This document shows, in pieces, positions 14,350-21,378 of a stretch of 39,189 bases of DNA. The number at the start of each line of letters is the position of its first letter. Positions within the stretch are counted from its first letter, which is position 1. The position numbers and the translations under genes are program-made. This DNA comes from Acetobacteraceae bacterium (GTDB lineage: Bacteria > Pseudomonadota > Alphaproteobacteria > Acetobacterales > Acetobacteraceae). The stretch covers positions 1-39,189 of the forward strand of contig JADLHF010000100.1 of NCBI GenBank assembly GCA_020848935.1, written 5' to 3'. The notes under the pieces are model-generated. The model was not told the origin of the DNA, did not search any database, and was given only the letters and a program-made list of their open reading frames with translations.

Positions 14350-15495
14350 GTGGACGCGGCGATCGGCGGCGAATTCCTGCTGGAGGAGGGGTTCGCCACC
14401 GTCAACCATGGCGCGTACGGGGCGACGCCGCGTGCCGTGCTGGCGGCGCAGGATGACTGGCGGGCGCGGATGGAGCGGCAGCCGAGCCGGTTCTTCAACG
14501 GCACCATCCTGCCGGCGTTGCGGTCGGCGGCCGAGGAACTCGGCGGGTTCCTGGGGGCGCGGGGGGTGGATATCGGCTTTGTCGGCAATGCCACCGAGGG
14601 GATGAACGGGGTGCTGCGGTCGCTGGCGTTTGCGCCGGGGGACGAGATCGTGGTGTTGGCGCATGTCTATGGCGCGGTGCGCAATACGGTCCGCCATGTG
14701 TGTTCGGTGAGCGGGGCGCGGATGGTGGAGGTGCCGGTGGCGTTTCCGCGGCCGGACGACGGCGAGGTGCTGGCGGGGCTGGCGGCGGCGTTGGGGCCGC
14801 GGGTGAGGCTGGCGGTGCTGGATCATATCACGTCGTCATCGGCGCTGCTGCTGCCGATCGTGGAGATGGTGGCGCTGTGCCATGCGCGCGGGGTGAAGGT
14901 GCTGGTGGACGGCGCCCATGCGCCGGGGCAGGTGGCGCTGGACCTGGCGGCGCTGGATGCCGACTGGTACGTCGGAAACTGCCACAAATGGCTGTTCGCG
15001 CCAAAGGGGTGCGGGTTCCTGTGGGCGCGCGGGGATCGGCAGGAGGGCATTCATCCCGCGGTGATTTCGCATGGCTATGGCCAGGGGTTTGCGGCGGAGT
15101 TCGACTGGACCGGAACGCGGGACCCGTCGGCGTGGCTGGCGGTGCCGGCGGCGCTGGCGTTTCATGCCCGGCTGGGCGGTGCCGGGCTGATGGCGCGCAA
15201 CGTGGCGCTGGCGGCTTCGGCGGCGGCGGGGCTGGCGGCGCGGTTCGGCACCGAGACCGGGGCGGGCAACCGGGCGGCGGGCGCGATGGCGACCGTGCGA
15301 CTGCCGGATGGGCGGCCGGCGGATCGGGCGCGGGCGGAGGCGGTGCGGGCGCGGCTGCTGGCGATGGGAACCGATGTGCCGGTGATGGTGCACAATGACC
15401 GGCTGTGGCTGCGGCTGTCGGCGCAGGCCTACAACGACCCCGCGGATTTCGAGCGGATGGGGGCGCTGGTGACGCAGGCGGTGGCGGCGGTCTGA
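14350..15495 (+). CDS. Class V aminotransferase / isopenicillin N epimerase-like PLP enzyme
   Basis: A 381-residue fold-type I PLP enzyme. It shows VNHGAYGATP at 18-27, the cofactor-phosphate region GNATEGMN at 79-86, VLVDGAHAPGQ (Asp187 for the pyridine nitrogen, His190), and the Schiff-base lysine Lys213 in GNCHKWLFAPKG, which is the motif of the CefD/NifS-like class V group. The proposed start is GTG at 14350, one base after the amidase stop; no strong ribosome site is seen, so coupling to the amidase seems likely. Upstream in-frame codons overlap the amidase and translate to low-complexity sequence. The reaction could be epimerisation, desulfuration or transamination of an amino acid released by the amidase. 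Confidence 0.88.
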   Translation: MDAAIGGEFLLEEGFATVNHGAYGATPRAVLAAQDDWRARMERQPSRFFNGTILPALRSAAEELGGFLGARGVDIGFVGNATEGMNGVLRSLAFAPGDEIVVLAHVYGAVRNTVRHVCSVSGARMVEVPVAFPRPDDGEVLAGLAAALGPRVRLAVLDHITSSSALLLPIVEMVALCHARGVKVLVDGAHAPGQVALDLAALDADWYVGNCHKWLFAPKGCGFLWARGDRQEGIHPAVISHGYGQGFAAEFDWTGTRDPSAWLAVPAALAFHARLGGAGLMARNVALAASAAAGLAARFGTETGAGNRAAGAMATVRLPDGRPADRARAEAVRARLLAMGTDVPVMVHNDRLWLRLSAQAYNDPADFERMGALVTQAVAAV

Positions 15496-15559
15496 CGGGG
15501 CCCGGTTTCATCGCGGCGGGAATTCGCTATCGTCGCGGGAACAGGCGGCGGAGGAAGCC

Positions 15560-15790
15560 ATGGCATTGCAGATTGTACCGATCCCGGCGGGGATGCTGCT
15601 GCGGGACCTGACCGAGCATGCGACACAGCGCGCGTTCGTCTATTCGCGTGCCTGGCGGCTGCATGACCTGGTGATGTGGGACAACCGGGCGACGATGCAT
15701 CGGGCGCGGGGCTACCCGGCCGAGCAGGTGCGCGACCAGCATCGCACCACGGTGGCGGATTCCGCGCCGACCTTGCAGCAAGCCGCCTGA
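15560..15790 (+). pseudogene. Internally deleted TauD/TfdA dioxygenase remnant
   Basis: A 76-residue frame with a good ribosome site (GGAGGAAG). Residues 1-8 (MALQIVPI) look like the start of a TauD/TfdA alpha-ketoglutarate dioxygenase. From about residue 12 the sequence is the family's C-terminal end: LLRDLTEHATQRAFVYSRAW, LHDLVMWDNRATMHR (distal iron-ligand His) and RDQHRTTVAD (2-oxoglutarate-binding Arg). About 200 residues that would hold the HxD iron site are missing, so it cannot be an active oxygenase. It remains in frame and could still make a peptide. It lies 64 bases after the class V gene and 11 bases before the cyclase gene, so the original operon probably encoded a full dioxygenase. 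Confidence 0.8.
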
Positions 15791-15801
15791 AGGAGCCGAG
15801 C

Positions 15802-16851
15802 ATGAGCAATCCGCGCTGGACGCGTCGCCCCGAGGGTTCGACCTGGGGCGACTGGGGGCCGGACGACCAGTTGGGGCGGCTGAACCTGCTGACGCCGGCG
15901 AAGGTGTTGCAGGGGATCGCGGAGGTGACGCACGGCAAGGCGTTCTGCCTGTCGCTGCCCTTGGATTATCCCGGCGGCGCGATCCTGAGCCCGCGGCGCC
16001 ATCCGCCGGAACTGATGCCGACGATGCGCGACGGGCGGCCGAACATGGCGGTGCCGCTGCGCTGCTACGACCCCAACGCGCTGGACGTGATCTGCGACGA
16101 CCGGGTGCTGATGACGCTGCAATACTCCACCCAGTGGGACTCGCTGGCGCATGTCGGGCAGATGTTCGACGTGGCGGGAAACGGGGTGATGGAGGACGTG
16201 TTCTACAACGGCTTCCGCGCCGGCACCGATATCGCGGGGCCGCTGGTGTATGAACGCGGGGTGGACGGCAAGCCGAACCCGGTGCCGCCCGGGGCGCACA
16301 AGCTGGGGGTGGAGAACATTGCCGTCGCCTGCGTGCAGGGGCGCGCGGTGATGGTCGATCTGCTGGCGCATCATGGGCGCACGGGCAAGGTTGTGGGGTA
16401 TGAGGAACTGATGGCGATCCTGGCGAAGGATAAGGTGGTCGTCGAGGAAGGCGACATGGTGTGCTTTCGGACCGGGTTCGCCGAGTTGCTGCTGGAGATG
16501 AAGAAGCAGCCCGACCGCGACGTGCTGTTCGACACCACCTCGGCGCTGGACGGGCGCGATCCGCGGCTGCTGCAATGGGTGACCGACTCCGGGGCGGTGG
16601 CGCTGTTCGCCGACAACTACGCCGTGGAGGCGATGCCGGCGCGGCCGGGGAGCAGCGATCCCTGCGCCACCCTGCCGCTGCATGAGCACTGCCTGTTCAA
16701 GCTCGGCTGCTACCTGGGCGAGATGTGGTACTTTACCGAACTTGCCGACTGGCTGCGGGCGAATGGGCGCAGCCGGTTCCTGATGACCGCGCCGCCGCTG
16801 CGGCTGCCCGGCGCGGTGGGGTCGCCGGCGACGCCGGTGGGGACGGTCTGA
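15802..16851 (+). CDS. Cyclase family protein (kynurenine formamidase-like hydrolase)
   Basis: A 349-residue protein of the cyclase family (PF04199), whose members hydrolyse formamides, lactones or cyclic amides with bound metal. Recognisable parts: EGSTWGDWGPDDQLGRLNLL near the start, STQWDSLAHVGQMFD at 109-123, and a C-terminal CLFKLGCYLGEMWYFTELADWL. The metal motif HxGTHxD of kynurenine formamidase appears as HVGQMFD (His117, Asp123): the second histidine is replaced by Met, so metal coordination may differ. AAGGAG is 7 bases before the ATG. Last gene of the amidase unit; the dioxygenase remnant precedes it by 11 bases. A GC-rich double hairpin follows the stop and may end transcription. 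Confidence 0.88.
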   Translation: MSNPRWTRRPEGSTWGDWGPDDQLGRLNLLTPAKVLQGIAEVTHGKAFCLSLPLDYPGGAILSPRRHPPELMPTMRDGRPNMAVPLRCYDPNALDVICDDRVLMTLQYSTQWDSLAHVGQMFDVAGNGVMEDVFYNGFRAGTDIAGPLVYERGVDGKPNPVPPGAHKLGVENIAVACVQGRAVMVDLLAHHGRTGKVVGYEELMAILAKDKVVVEEGDMVCFRTGFAELLLEMKKQPDRDVLFDTTSALDGRDPRLLQWVTDSGAVALFADNYAVEAMPARPGSSDPCATLPLHEHCLFKLGCYLGEMWYFTELADWLRANGRSRFLMTAPPLRLPGAVGSPATPVGTV

Positions 16852-16855
16852 GCCA

Positions 16856-16913
16856 AGGGGAAGGCCAGGGCTCTGCCCTGGACCCGCCAAGGGCGGAGCC
16901 CTTGGAACCCCTT
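16856..16913. repeat. GC-rich double-hairpin intergenic repeat after the cyclase gene
   Basis: Two adjacent palindromes: CCAGGGC-TCT-GCCCTGG at 16865-16881 and CCAAGGGC-GGA-GCCCTTGG at 16887-16905. Both lie inside an outer 6-bp stem (AAGGGG at 16856, CCCCTT at 16908), giving a three-stem fold. It starts a few bases after the TGA. This type of GC-rich palindromic repeat is widespread between genes in alphaproteobacteria. It may act as a transcript end; no T-run is present. Confidence 0.75.
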
Positions 16914-16918
16914 CATGC

Positions 16919-17418
16919 GTGGATTTTGTTGTTATATCGTAATGATTTCGGCGCGCGTTGGCGGGGTGCCTGCCTGGGGGTTTGGGGGTGGTCGGGCGCG
17001 TGCCGGGGCGCGGCGCGTGATGGCGGGGCGGGGTGGGGCGGGGTGGGGATGATCGGGCCGCGCGGCGGCGGCGCCGGGCGGCGCGGCGGCGACAGGGAGT
17101 GCTGAGGGCGTCCGAATGGTTTCGTCGCCGGCCGCGCGCGCGGCGCGCCAGGCGCGCGGGCGCGATGCCGTCCATCGTCGCCCTGCCCGGCGGGCAGGAG
17201 GCGGTGATGGCGCGGGTGGCGGCGCGGCGCGGGTGGGGCGCGGGGAGTTGGCCGGACTCCCACCGCGCGATCATCTGTTCCAGGCAGCCGAAGATGCGCA
17301 GGAGGCAGGCGACGATCAGGGCGTGCAGGGAGTCGGGCAGCCAGAACGGCGCGCGGTCCGACTGGACGGCGGCGCGGAGCGTGGCGGCGGACTGGGCCAG
17401 GGCGGATTGCGAGGTCAC
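16919..17418 (-). CDS. Doubtful small gene with conserved-looking N-terminus and Arg/Pro-rich tail
   Basis: From a GTG at 17418, with AGGAG about 12 bases upstream, the minus strand reads about 60 residues that look like a real protein: AATLRAAVQSDRAPFWLPDS, then LHALIVACLLRIFGCLEQMI and ARWESGQLPAP. After that it becomes Arg/Pro/Ala-rich low complexity. The hydrophobic helix followed by a basic tail resembles short hypothetical proteins I associate with Acetobacteraceae, but I cannot confirm this. The frame has no stop before the antisense of the cyclase gene, so the true end is unknown; another frame stops near 16913. The end given is arbitrary and a frameshift is possible. The rest of this interval shows nothing I recognise. 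Confidence 0.3.
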
Positions 17419-17446
17419 CTAGGAAATATATCTCCTGTCCGGCGCC

Positions 17447-17619
17447 GCTGCAAGGGGGGTTTTTGGGTTTTTTTTCTGATGCGATGCCGGAGCGAAGGCG
17501 CACCCGTCCCTTGCCGGCCCGCGGCGGGGCCGTCCAGCCCTCCGCGCAGGATGCTGGTCCCGCCTGGCGGACGAGGTTTTCCCGCTTCTTCTTGTTCGCG
17601 CAAGGACGACCCGTCCTTA
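17447..17619 (-). repeat. Probable diverged, GC-richer copy of the two-hairpin repeat (copy F)
   Basis: Starting in the TAA stop of the FAD oxidase gene on the minus strand, TAAGGACGGGTCGTCCTTG, then AACAAGAAGAAGCGGGAAAAC aligns piecewise with the end half of the AT-rich repeats (GGAAGGTCTTC, then GAAAAAGAAGCAAAAAG). The other end has AAAAAAAACCCAAAAACCCCCC, like the AAAAAAGAACCAAAAAAC segment of the family. The core is GC-rich and longer (about 170 bp in all). The alignment was made by eye and is only partial, so membership is tentative. Confidence 0.4.
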
Positions 17620-19059
17620 CGGCAGGACCTTTCCCGGATTCATGAGTCCCTGCGGGTCGATCGCCTGCTTGATGCGTTGCATGAGGTCGAGTTCGGCGCC
17701 GCCGCGCCAGTCGGGCATCATGTAGGGCTTGAGCTTGCCGATGCCGTGTTCGGCGGAGAAGCTGCCGTCGAGGTCGCGGACGACGTCGCCGACGGTGTCC
17801 ATGATGGCGTGGTCCCGGGCGAGGAATGCGGCGGGGTCCATGCCGGGCGGCTGTTGCAGGTTGAAGTGGATGTTGCCGTCGCCCATGTGGCCGAAGGGCA
17901 CGGCGCGGATGCCGGGCATCAGGGCCGCGCAGGCCAGGGTGGCGCGGCGGATCAGCTCGGGCACTTTCGAGACCGGCACGGAGACGTCGTTCTTGACGCT
18001 GGCACCTTCGCGCTTCTGGGCCTCGGTGTGTTCCTCGCGCAGTTTCCATATGGCGGCGCGCTGGGCTTCGCTTTCGGCGATGGCGGCATCGAGCACCTCG
18101 CCGGAGTCCAGGGCGGCTTCGAGCACGGCTTCCAGCGTGGCGCGCAGGCCGGCGTTCGGGCGCGGGGTGGCCAGTTCGATCAGGGCGTAGTGCTCGGCCG
18201 GGGCGGCGAGCGGCAGGGTGACGCCGGGGATGTGCTTGAGGACAAGGCGCAGGCCGAGGCCGGACATGTATTCGAAGGCCTGGATGGCGGCGGGGTCGTG
18301 GGTCTGCATGCGGTGGAACAGGGCGAGGGCGGCTTCGGGCGAGGCGACGGCGCAGAGGGCGACGGCGGTTTCGCGCGGGCGGGGGACGAGCCGGAGGACG
18401 GCGGCGGTGATGATGCCCAGCGTGCCTTCGGCGCCGACGAAGAGCTGGCGCAGGCAGTAGCCGGTGTTGTCCTTGCGCAGGCGGCGCAGGCCGTTCCAGA
18501 TCCGGCCGTCGGGCAGGACGACTTCGAGGCCAAGGACCAGGTCGCGGGCATTGCCGTAGCGCACGGTGTTGTTGCCGCCGGCATTGGTGGAGAGGATGCC
18601 GCCGATCTGGGCGGTGCCCTCGGAGCCGATGGACAGCGGGAACAGGCAGCCGGCGTCCTGGGCGGCGGTCTGGGCGGCTTTCAGGGTGGCGCCGGCTTCG
18701 ATGGTCAGCGTGAGGTCGATCGGATCGATGGCGCGGACGCGGTTGAGGCGGGCGAGGCTGAGGACAAGTTCGCTGCCGTCTTCGGCCGGCACGGCGCCGC
18801 CGACCATGGAGGTGTTGCCGCCCTGGGGCACGATTGCGGCCCCGGCGGCGGCCCCGGCGGCGGCACAGGCGGCGACGCAGGCGGCAAGCTCGGCCGTGGT
18901 GGCCGGGCGGAGCACCGCGGCGGTGCGGCCGCGATACAGGCGGCGCCAGTCCTGGACATGCGGTGCGGTGTCGGCGGGGTCGGTCAGCAGGCCGCGCGGG
19001 CCGAGGATGGCGCGCAGGCGTTCGAACAGGGCGGGGCTGGGCTGGTTGGCATCGGGCAT
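17617..19059 (-). CDS. FAD-linked oxidase, GlcD/D-lactate dehydrogenase type
   Basis: A 480-residue flavoprotein with an N-terminal FAD_binding_4 (PCMH-type) domain and a C-terminal FAD-oxidase_C domain. Seen are AVLRPATTAELAACVAAC, the phosphate-binding VPQGGNTSMVGGAV, FPLSIGSEGTAQIGGILSTNAGG, and YGNARDLVLGLEVVLPDG; at the C-terminus FGHMGDGNIHFN (metal and substrate histidines), SAEHGIGKLK and the closing LMNPGKVLP. These mark D-2-hydroxyacid dehydrogenases such as D-lactate, D-2-hydroxyglutarate or glycolate oxidase subunit. The start at 19059 follows GGAGGT by 7 bases; a longer frame to 19182 lacks such a site. No GlcE or GlcF partner gene is adjacent, so a single-subunit enzyme passing electrons to quinone or cytochrome is likely. 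Confidence 0.92.
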   Translation of the reverse strand: MPDANQPSPALFERLRAILGPRGLLTDPADTAPHVQDWRRLYRGRTAAVLRPATTAELAACVAACAAAGAAAGAAIVPQGGNTSMVGGAVPAEDGSELVLSLARLNRVRAIDPIDLTLTIEAGATLKAAQTAAQDAGCLFPLSIGSEGTAQIGGILSTNAGGNNTVRYGNARDLVLGLEVVLPDGRIWNGLRRLRKDNTGYCLRQLFVGAEGTLGIITAAVLRLVPRPRETAVALCAVASPEAALALFHRMQTHDPAAIQAFEYMSGLGLRLVLKHIPGVTLPLAAPAEHYALIELATPRPNAGLRATLEAVLEAALDSGEVLDAAIAESEAQRAAIWKLREEHTEAQKREGASVKNDVSVPVSKVPELIRRATLACAALMPGIRAVPFGHMGDGNIHFNLQQPPGMDPAAFLARDHAIMDTVGDVVRDLDGSFSAEHGIGKLKPYMMPDWRGGAELDLMQRIKQAIDPQGLMNPGKVLP

Positions 19060-19247
19060 GCGGGCGACCTCCGCCGCCAGCCTATCCGCGGCGGCGGGGC
19101 GGAACAATCGGGGCCGGGACGGGTGTCGAAAAGCTTTACACTTGGCCGTGCTGGCTGAAGGCAACCCGTTGAAATTGTTCATTGGCGCGATAATTGCTTA
19201 GTTCACAAAGCGGATAGAAGCCTCCCGCTGTTGCGAGGGTCGGACGC

Positions 19248-19586
19248 ATGAAATTCCTGGATCGGGTCCGTACGTTCTCCCTGAGCCTGGCCGTGTTGGC
19301 CGGGCTGCTGGTGCTGCTGCCGACACGGGCCGGGCTGGCCGACCGGGGGCGCGAGGATGGCGCGCCGCGGCATCCCGGCTGCGCCGATTGCGTGGCCGGC
19401 CTGGCCGATCAGCTTCCGGCGGGCCGGTCGGGCGCGACGCTGTCGGTGAATATCGCGATCGTGGGGTTGGGGATGATGTGGCTGGCGCTGATGTTGCGGC
19501 GCAGCCAGCAGCACCCGCCGCAGCGCAGCCTCAGCACCGATGATCCTGCGGGCGCGGGGCCGCGGCGCGCCGCAGGCGGTCATTGA
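19248..19586 (+). CDS. Small hypothetical membrane or exported protein
   Basis: A 112-residue protein that I do not recognise. A basic N-terminus (MKFLDRVR) is followed by a hydrophobic segment at about 11-31, which could be a signal peptide ending near GLA or a first membrane helix. A middle loop contains HPGCADCVAG, with a CxxC pair. A second hydrophobic segment at about 65-82 (VNIAIVGLGMMWLALML) is followed by a basic, polar tail. GAGGG lies about 10 bases before the ATG, and an unusually AT-rich stretch upstream suits a promoter. The last 56 bases overlap the 3' end of the convergent tsaC gene, which is unusual, so the annotated end should be treated with care. Confidence 0.5.
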   Translation: MKFLDRVRTFSLSLAVLAGLLVLLPTRAGLADRGREDGAPRHPGCADCVAGLADQLPAGRSGATLSVNIAIVGLGMMWLALMLRRSQQHPPQRSLSTDDPAGAGPRRAAGGH

Positions 19587-20526
19587 TCGCAGCACCCAGG
19601 TCATCGTCGGGGATCGGCATCACCGCGATGGCGCGCAGATGGCCGCCGGCCGCGTCCAGGCTGCGCAGGCCGGTGAACAGCCGCGCCGCGGCCTCGACCA
19701 GGTCGCCGGTGGCGCTCAGCTGATAGGTGAGTGCCGCGCCGGCCAACGGCGTGCCGAAGGCCAGCAGCGCCTCGTCGGCCGCGACCCGGGTGGCGGCGAG
19801 GCGGACCGGCAGGCGCGGGGCGTAGTGGGAGACCAGCAGGCCCGGCGAGCGCAGGCCGCGCGTGGCCTCGGCCTGGGCCGGGGTGATGCCGGTGCCGATC
19901 GGGCCGATCACCGCCTGGATGCGCGCGCGGGTCACGCCGCCGGGGCGCAGCAGCACCGGGGCGGCGCCGGTGAGGTCGAGCACGCTGGATTCCAGGCCGA
20001 CCTGGCAGGGGCCGCAATCCAGCACCGCGGCGATGCGGCCGGCCAGGCTGTCCAGCACATGCGCCGCGGTGGTGGGGCTGACCTGGCCGGAGCGGTTGGC
20101 CGAGGGCGCGGCGACGGGGCGGCCGACCTGGCGCAGCAGGTCCAGCGCCGCGGGCCGGGCCGGGACGCGCACCGCGAGGGTATCGAGCCCGGCACCGGCC
20201 AGCAGCGCGACCGGGCAGTCGGGCTGGCGCGGCAGCACCAGGGTGAGCGGGCCGGGCCAGAAGGCGGCGGCCAGCGCGCGGGCATGGGCGGTGGCCTGGA
20301 CCTGGGCGAAGGCGGCATCAGGGTCGGGGTAGTGGCAGATCAGCGGGTTGAAGTGCGGACGGCCCTTGGCGGCGAAGATGCCGGCGACGGCCTGTTCGCT
20401 GGTGGCGTCCGCACCCAGGCCGTACACCGTCTCGGTGCCGAAGGCGACCAGCTCGCCCGCGCGCAGCAGGCCGGCGGCCTCGGCGATCCCGGCCGGGGTG
20501 GCCGGCAGCAGCCGCGTTGCGGTCAC
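19531..20526 (-). CDS. tsaC: L-threonylcarbamoyladenylate synthase, Sua5 type
   Basis: Makes threonylcarbamoyl-AMP from threonine, bicarbonate and ATP, the first step of t6A modification of ANN-decoding tRNAs. The 331 residues comprise a YrdC domain with GELVAFGTETVYGLGADAT, KGRPHFNPLI, FWPGPLTLVL and VAAPSANRSGQVSPT, followed by a linker and a C-terminal Sua5 domain starting near SPGLLVSHYAPRLPVRL. The Sua5 extension distinguishes it from short TsaC. The start is GTG at 20526 and overlaps the TGA of cysQ by four bases (GTGA), which indicates translational coupling. The 3' end overlaps a small convergent gene. Confidence 0.93.
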   Translation of the reverse strand: MTATRLLPATPAGIAEAAGLLRAGELVAFGTETVYGLGADATSEQAVAGIFAAKGRPHFNPLICHYPDPDAAFAQVQATAHARALAAAFWPGPLTLVLPRQPDCPVALLAGAGLDTLAVRVPARPAALDLLRQVGRPVAAPSANRSGQVSPTTAAHVLDSLAGRIAAVLDCGPCQVGLESSVLDLTGAAPVLLRPGGVTRARIQAVIGPIGTGITPAQAEATRGLRSPGLLVSHYAPRLPVRLAATRVAADEALLAFGTPLAGAALTYQLSATGDLVEAAARLFTGLRSLDAAGGHLRAIAVMPIPDDDLGAAINDRLRRAAAPRPQDHRC

Positions 20527-21287
20527 GCCAGCCCCGAGCAGACGAAGGGCGGGTTGCGCCACTCCGGCTTGCCGTAGCGCAGCACGCCGCCGCCATCGAG
20601 CAGGCGGATGCTGCCGCCGGCGGCCTCCACCACCGCCTGGGCCGCCGCGGTGTCCCATTCCATGGTGGGGCCGAAGCGGGGGTAGAGGTCGGCGATGCCC
20701 TCGGCCACCCGGCAGAATTTCAGCGCCGAGCCCATGTGCAGGATTTCGGCCACCTTGCGGCCGGCGAGGAAGGGCTTCAGGCGCGGGTCGTCGGCGTAAT
20801 GGCGCGAGGCGACGACGGACAGGCCGGCGGCGGGCGCGCGGCGGGCGCGGATCGGGCGTTCGGTGCCGCCCTCGCGCTTCCACGCGCCGTGGCCGACGAT
20901 GCCGCCGAACAGCGCGCCGGTGGCGGGCTGGCCGACCACGCCGAGGACCGGCGCGCCGTGGCGCACCAGGCCGATGCAGACGGCGAAATCGTCGCCCCGG
21001 CGGGCGAATTCGCGGGTGCCGTCGAGCGGATCGACCACCCAGAGGGTTTCCGCGTCGGCCGGGACGTGGCCGGCGGCGATCTCCTCCTCGGCGACGACGG
21101 GGATGTCCGGGGTTGCGGCGCGCAGGCCGGCGACGATCAGCGCCTCGGCGGCGTGGTCGGCCTCGGTGACCGGGGATTCGTCGGGTTTCGCCGTGGTCGT
21201 GAAGCCGCGCGCGCGGACCTGGAGGATCAGTGCGCCGGCGCGGCGGGCGAGGTCGAAGGCGAGGTCGAGCAGGGCGCGGTCGTTCAT
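20523..21287 (-). CDS. cysQ: CysQ-like 3'(2'),5'-bisphosphate nucleotidase / inositol monophosphatase family
   Basis: A 254-residue metal-dependent phosphatase. Seen are PVTEADHAAE, VAEEE (metal-binding Glu), the signature WVVDPLDGTREFARR (two Asp and the DGT loop), and GPTMEWDTAAAQAVVEAAGG with the third metal Asp. The GPTMEWDTAA wording favours the CysQ subgroup, which removes 3'-phosphoadenosine 5'-phosphate from sulfate assimilation, over inositol monophosphatase or histidinol phosphatase; that choice is inferred. ATG at 21287 has only a weak GAGG upstream. Its stop overlaps the GTG of tsaC, and it is divergent from pepA. Confidence 0.85.
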   Translation of the reverse strand: MNDRALLDLAFDLARRAGALILQVRARGFTTTAKPDESPVTEADHAAEALIVAGLRAATPDIPVVAEEEIAAGHVPADAETLWVVDPLDGTREFARRGDDFAVCIGLVRHGAPVLGVVGQPATGALFGGIVGHGAWKREGGTERPIRARRAPAAGLSVVASRHYADDPRLKPFLAGRKVAEILHMGSALKFCRVAEGIADLYPRFGPTMEWDTAAAQAVVEAAGGSIRLLDGGGVLRYGKPEWRNPPFVCSGLA

Positions 21288-21314
21288 CCGGCCTCATTAC
21301 AGGCTCGCGACCGT

Positions 21315-21343
21315 CTGGCCAATCGCGGGCGGGCTGCTACAGT
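21315..21343 (+). promoter_or_regulatory. Possible promoter of the aminopeptidase genes
   Basis: CTGGCC at 21315-21320 and TACAGT at 21338-21343 are separated by 17 bases, in the 91-base gap between divergent cysQ and pepA. The -10 element is fair, the -35 weak. The ATG lies 36 bases downstream of the -10. Confidence 0.35.
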
Positions 21344-21378
21344 CCGCCGCCAAACCCATGCGCATCGGAGCGTCCGCC

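Noticed and set aside
15712..17418. Taking the full 568-codon minus-strand frame as one gene
   Set aside because: Most of it is antisense to the cyclase gene and low complexity; only the first 60 or so residues look like protein, so only a short doubtful gene is listed.
19169..19204. An FNR-like half-match or sigma-70 promoter before the small exported protein gene
   Set aside because: TTGAAATTGTTCAT has a poor second half, and the best -35/-10 pair has a 14-base spacer; the AT-rich stretch may still be a promoter, but no element can be assigned.
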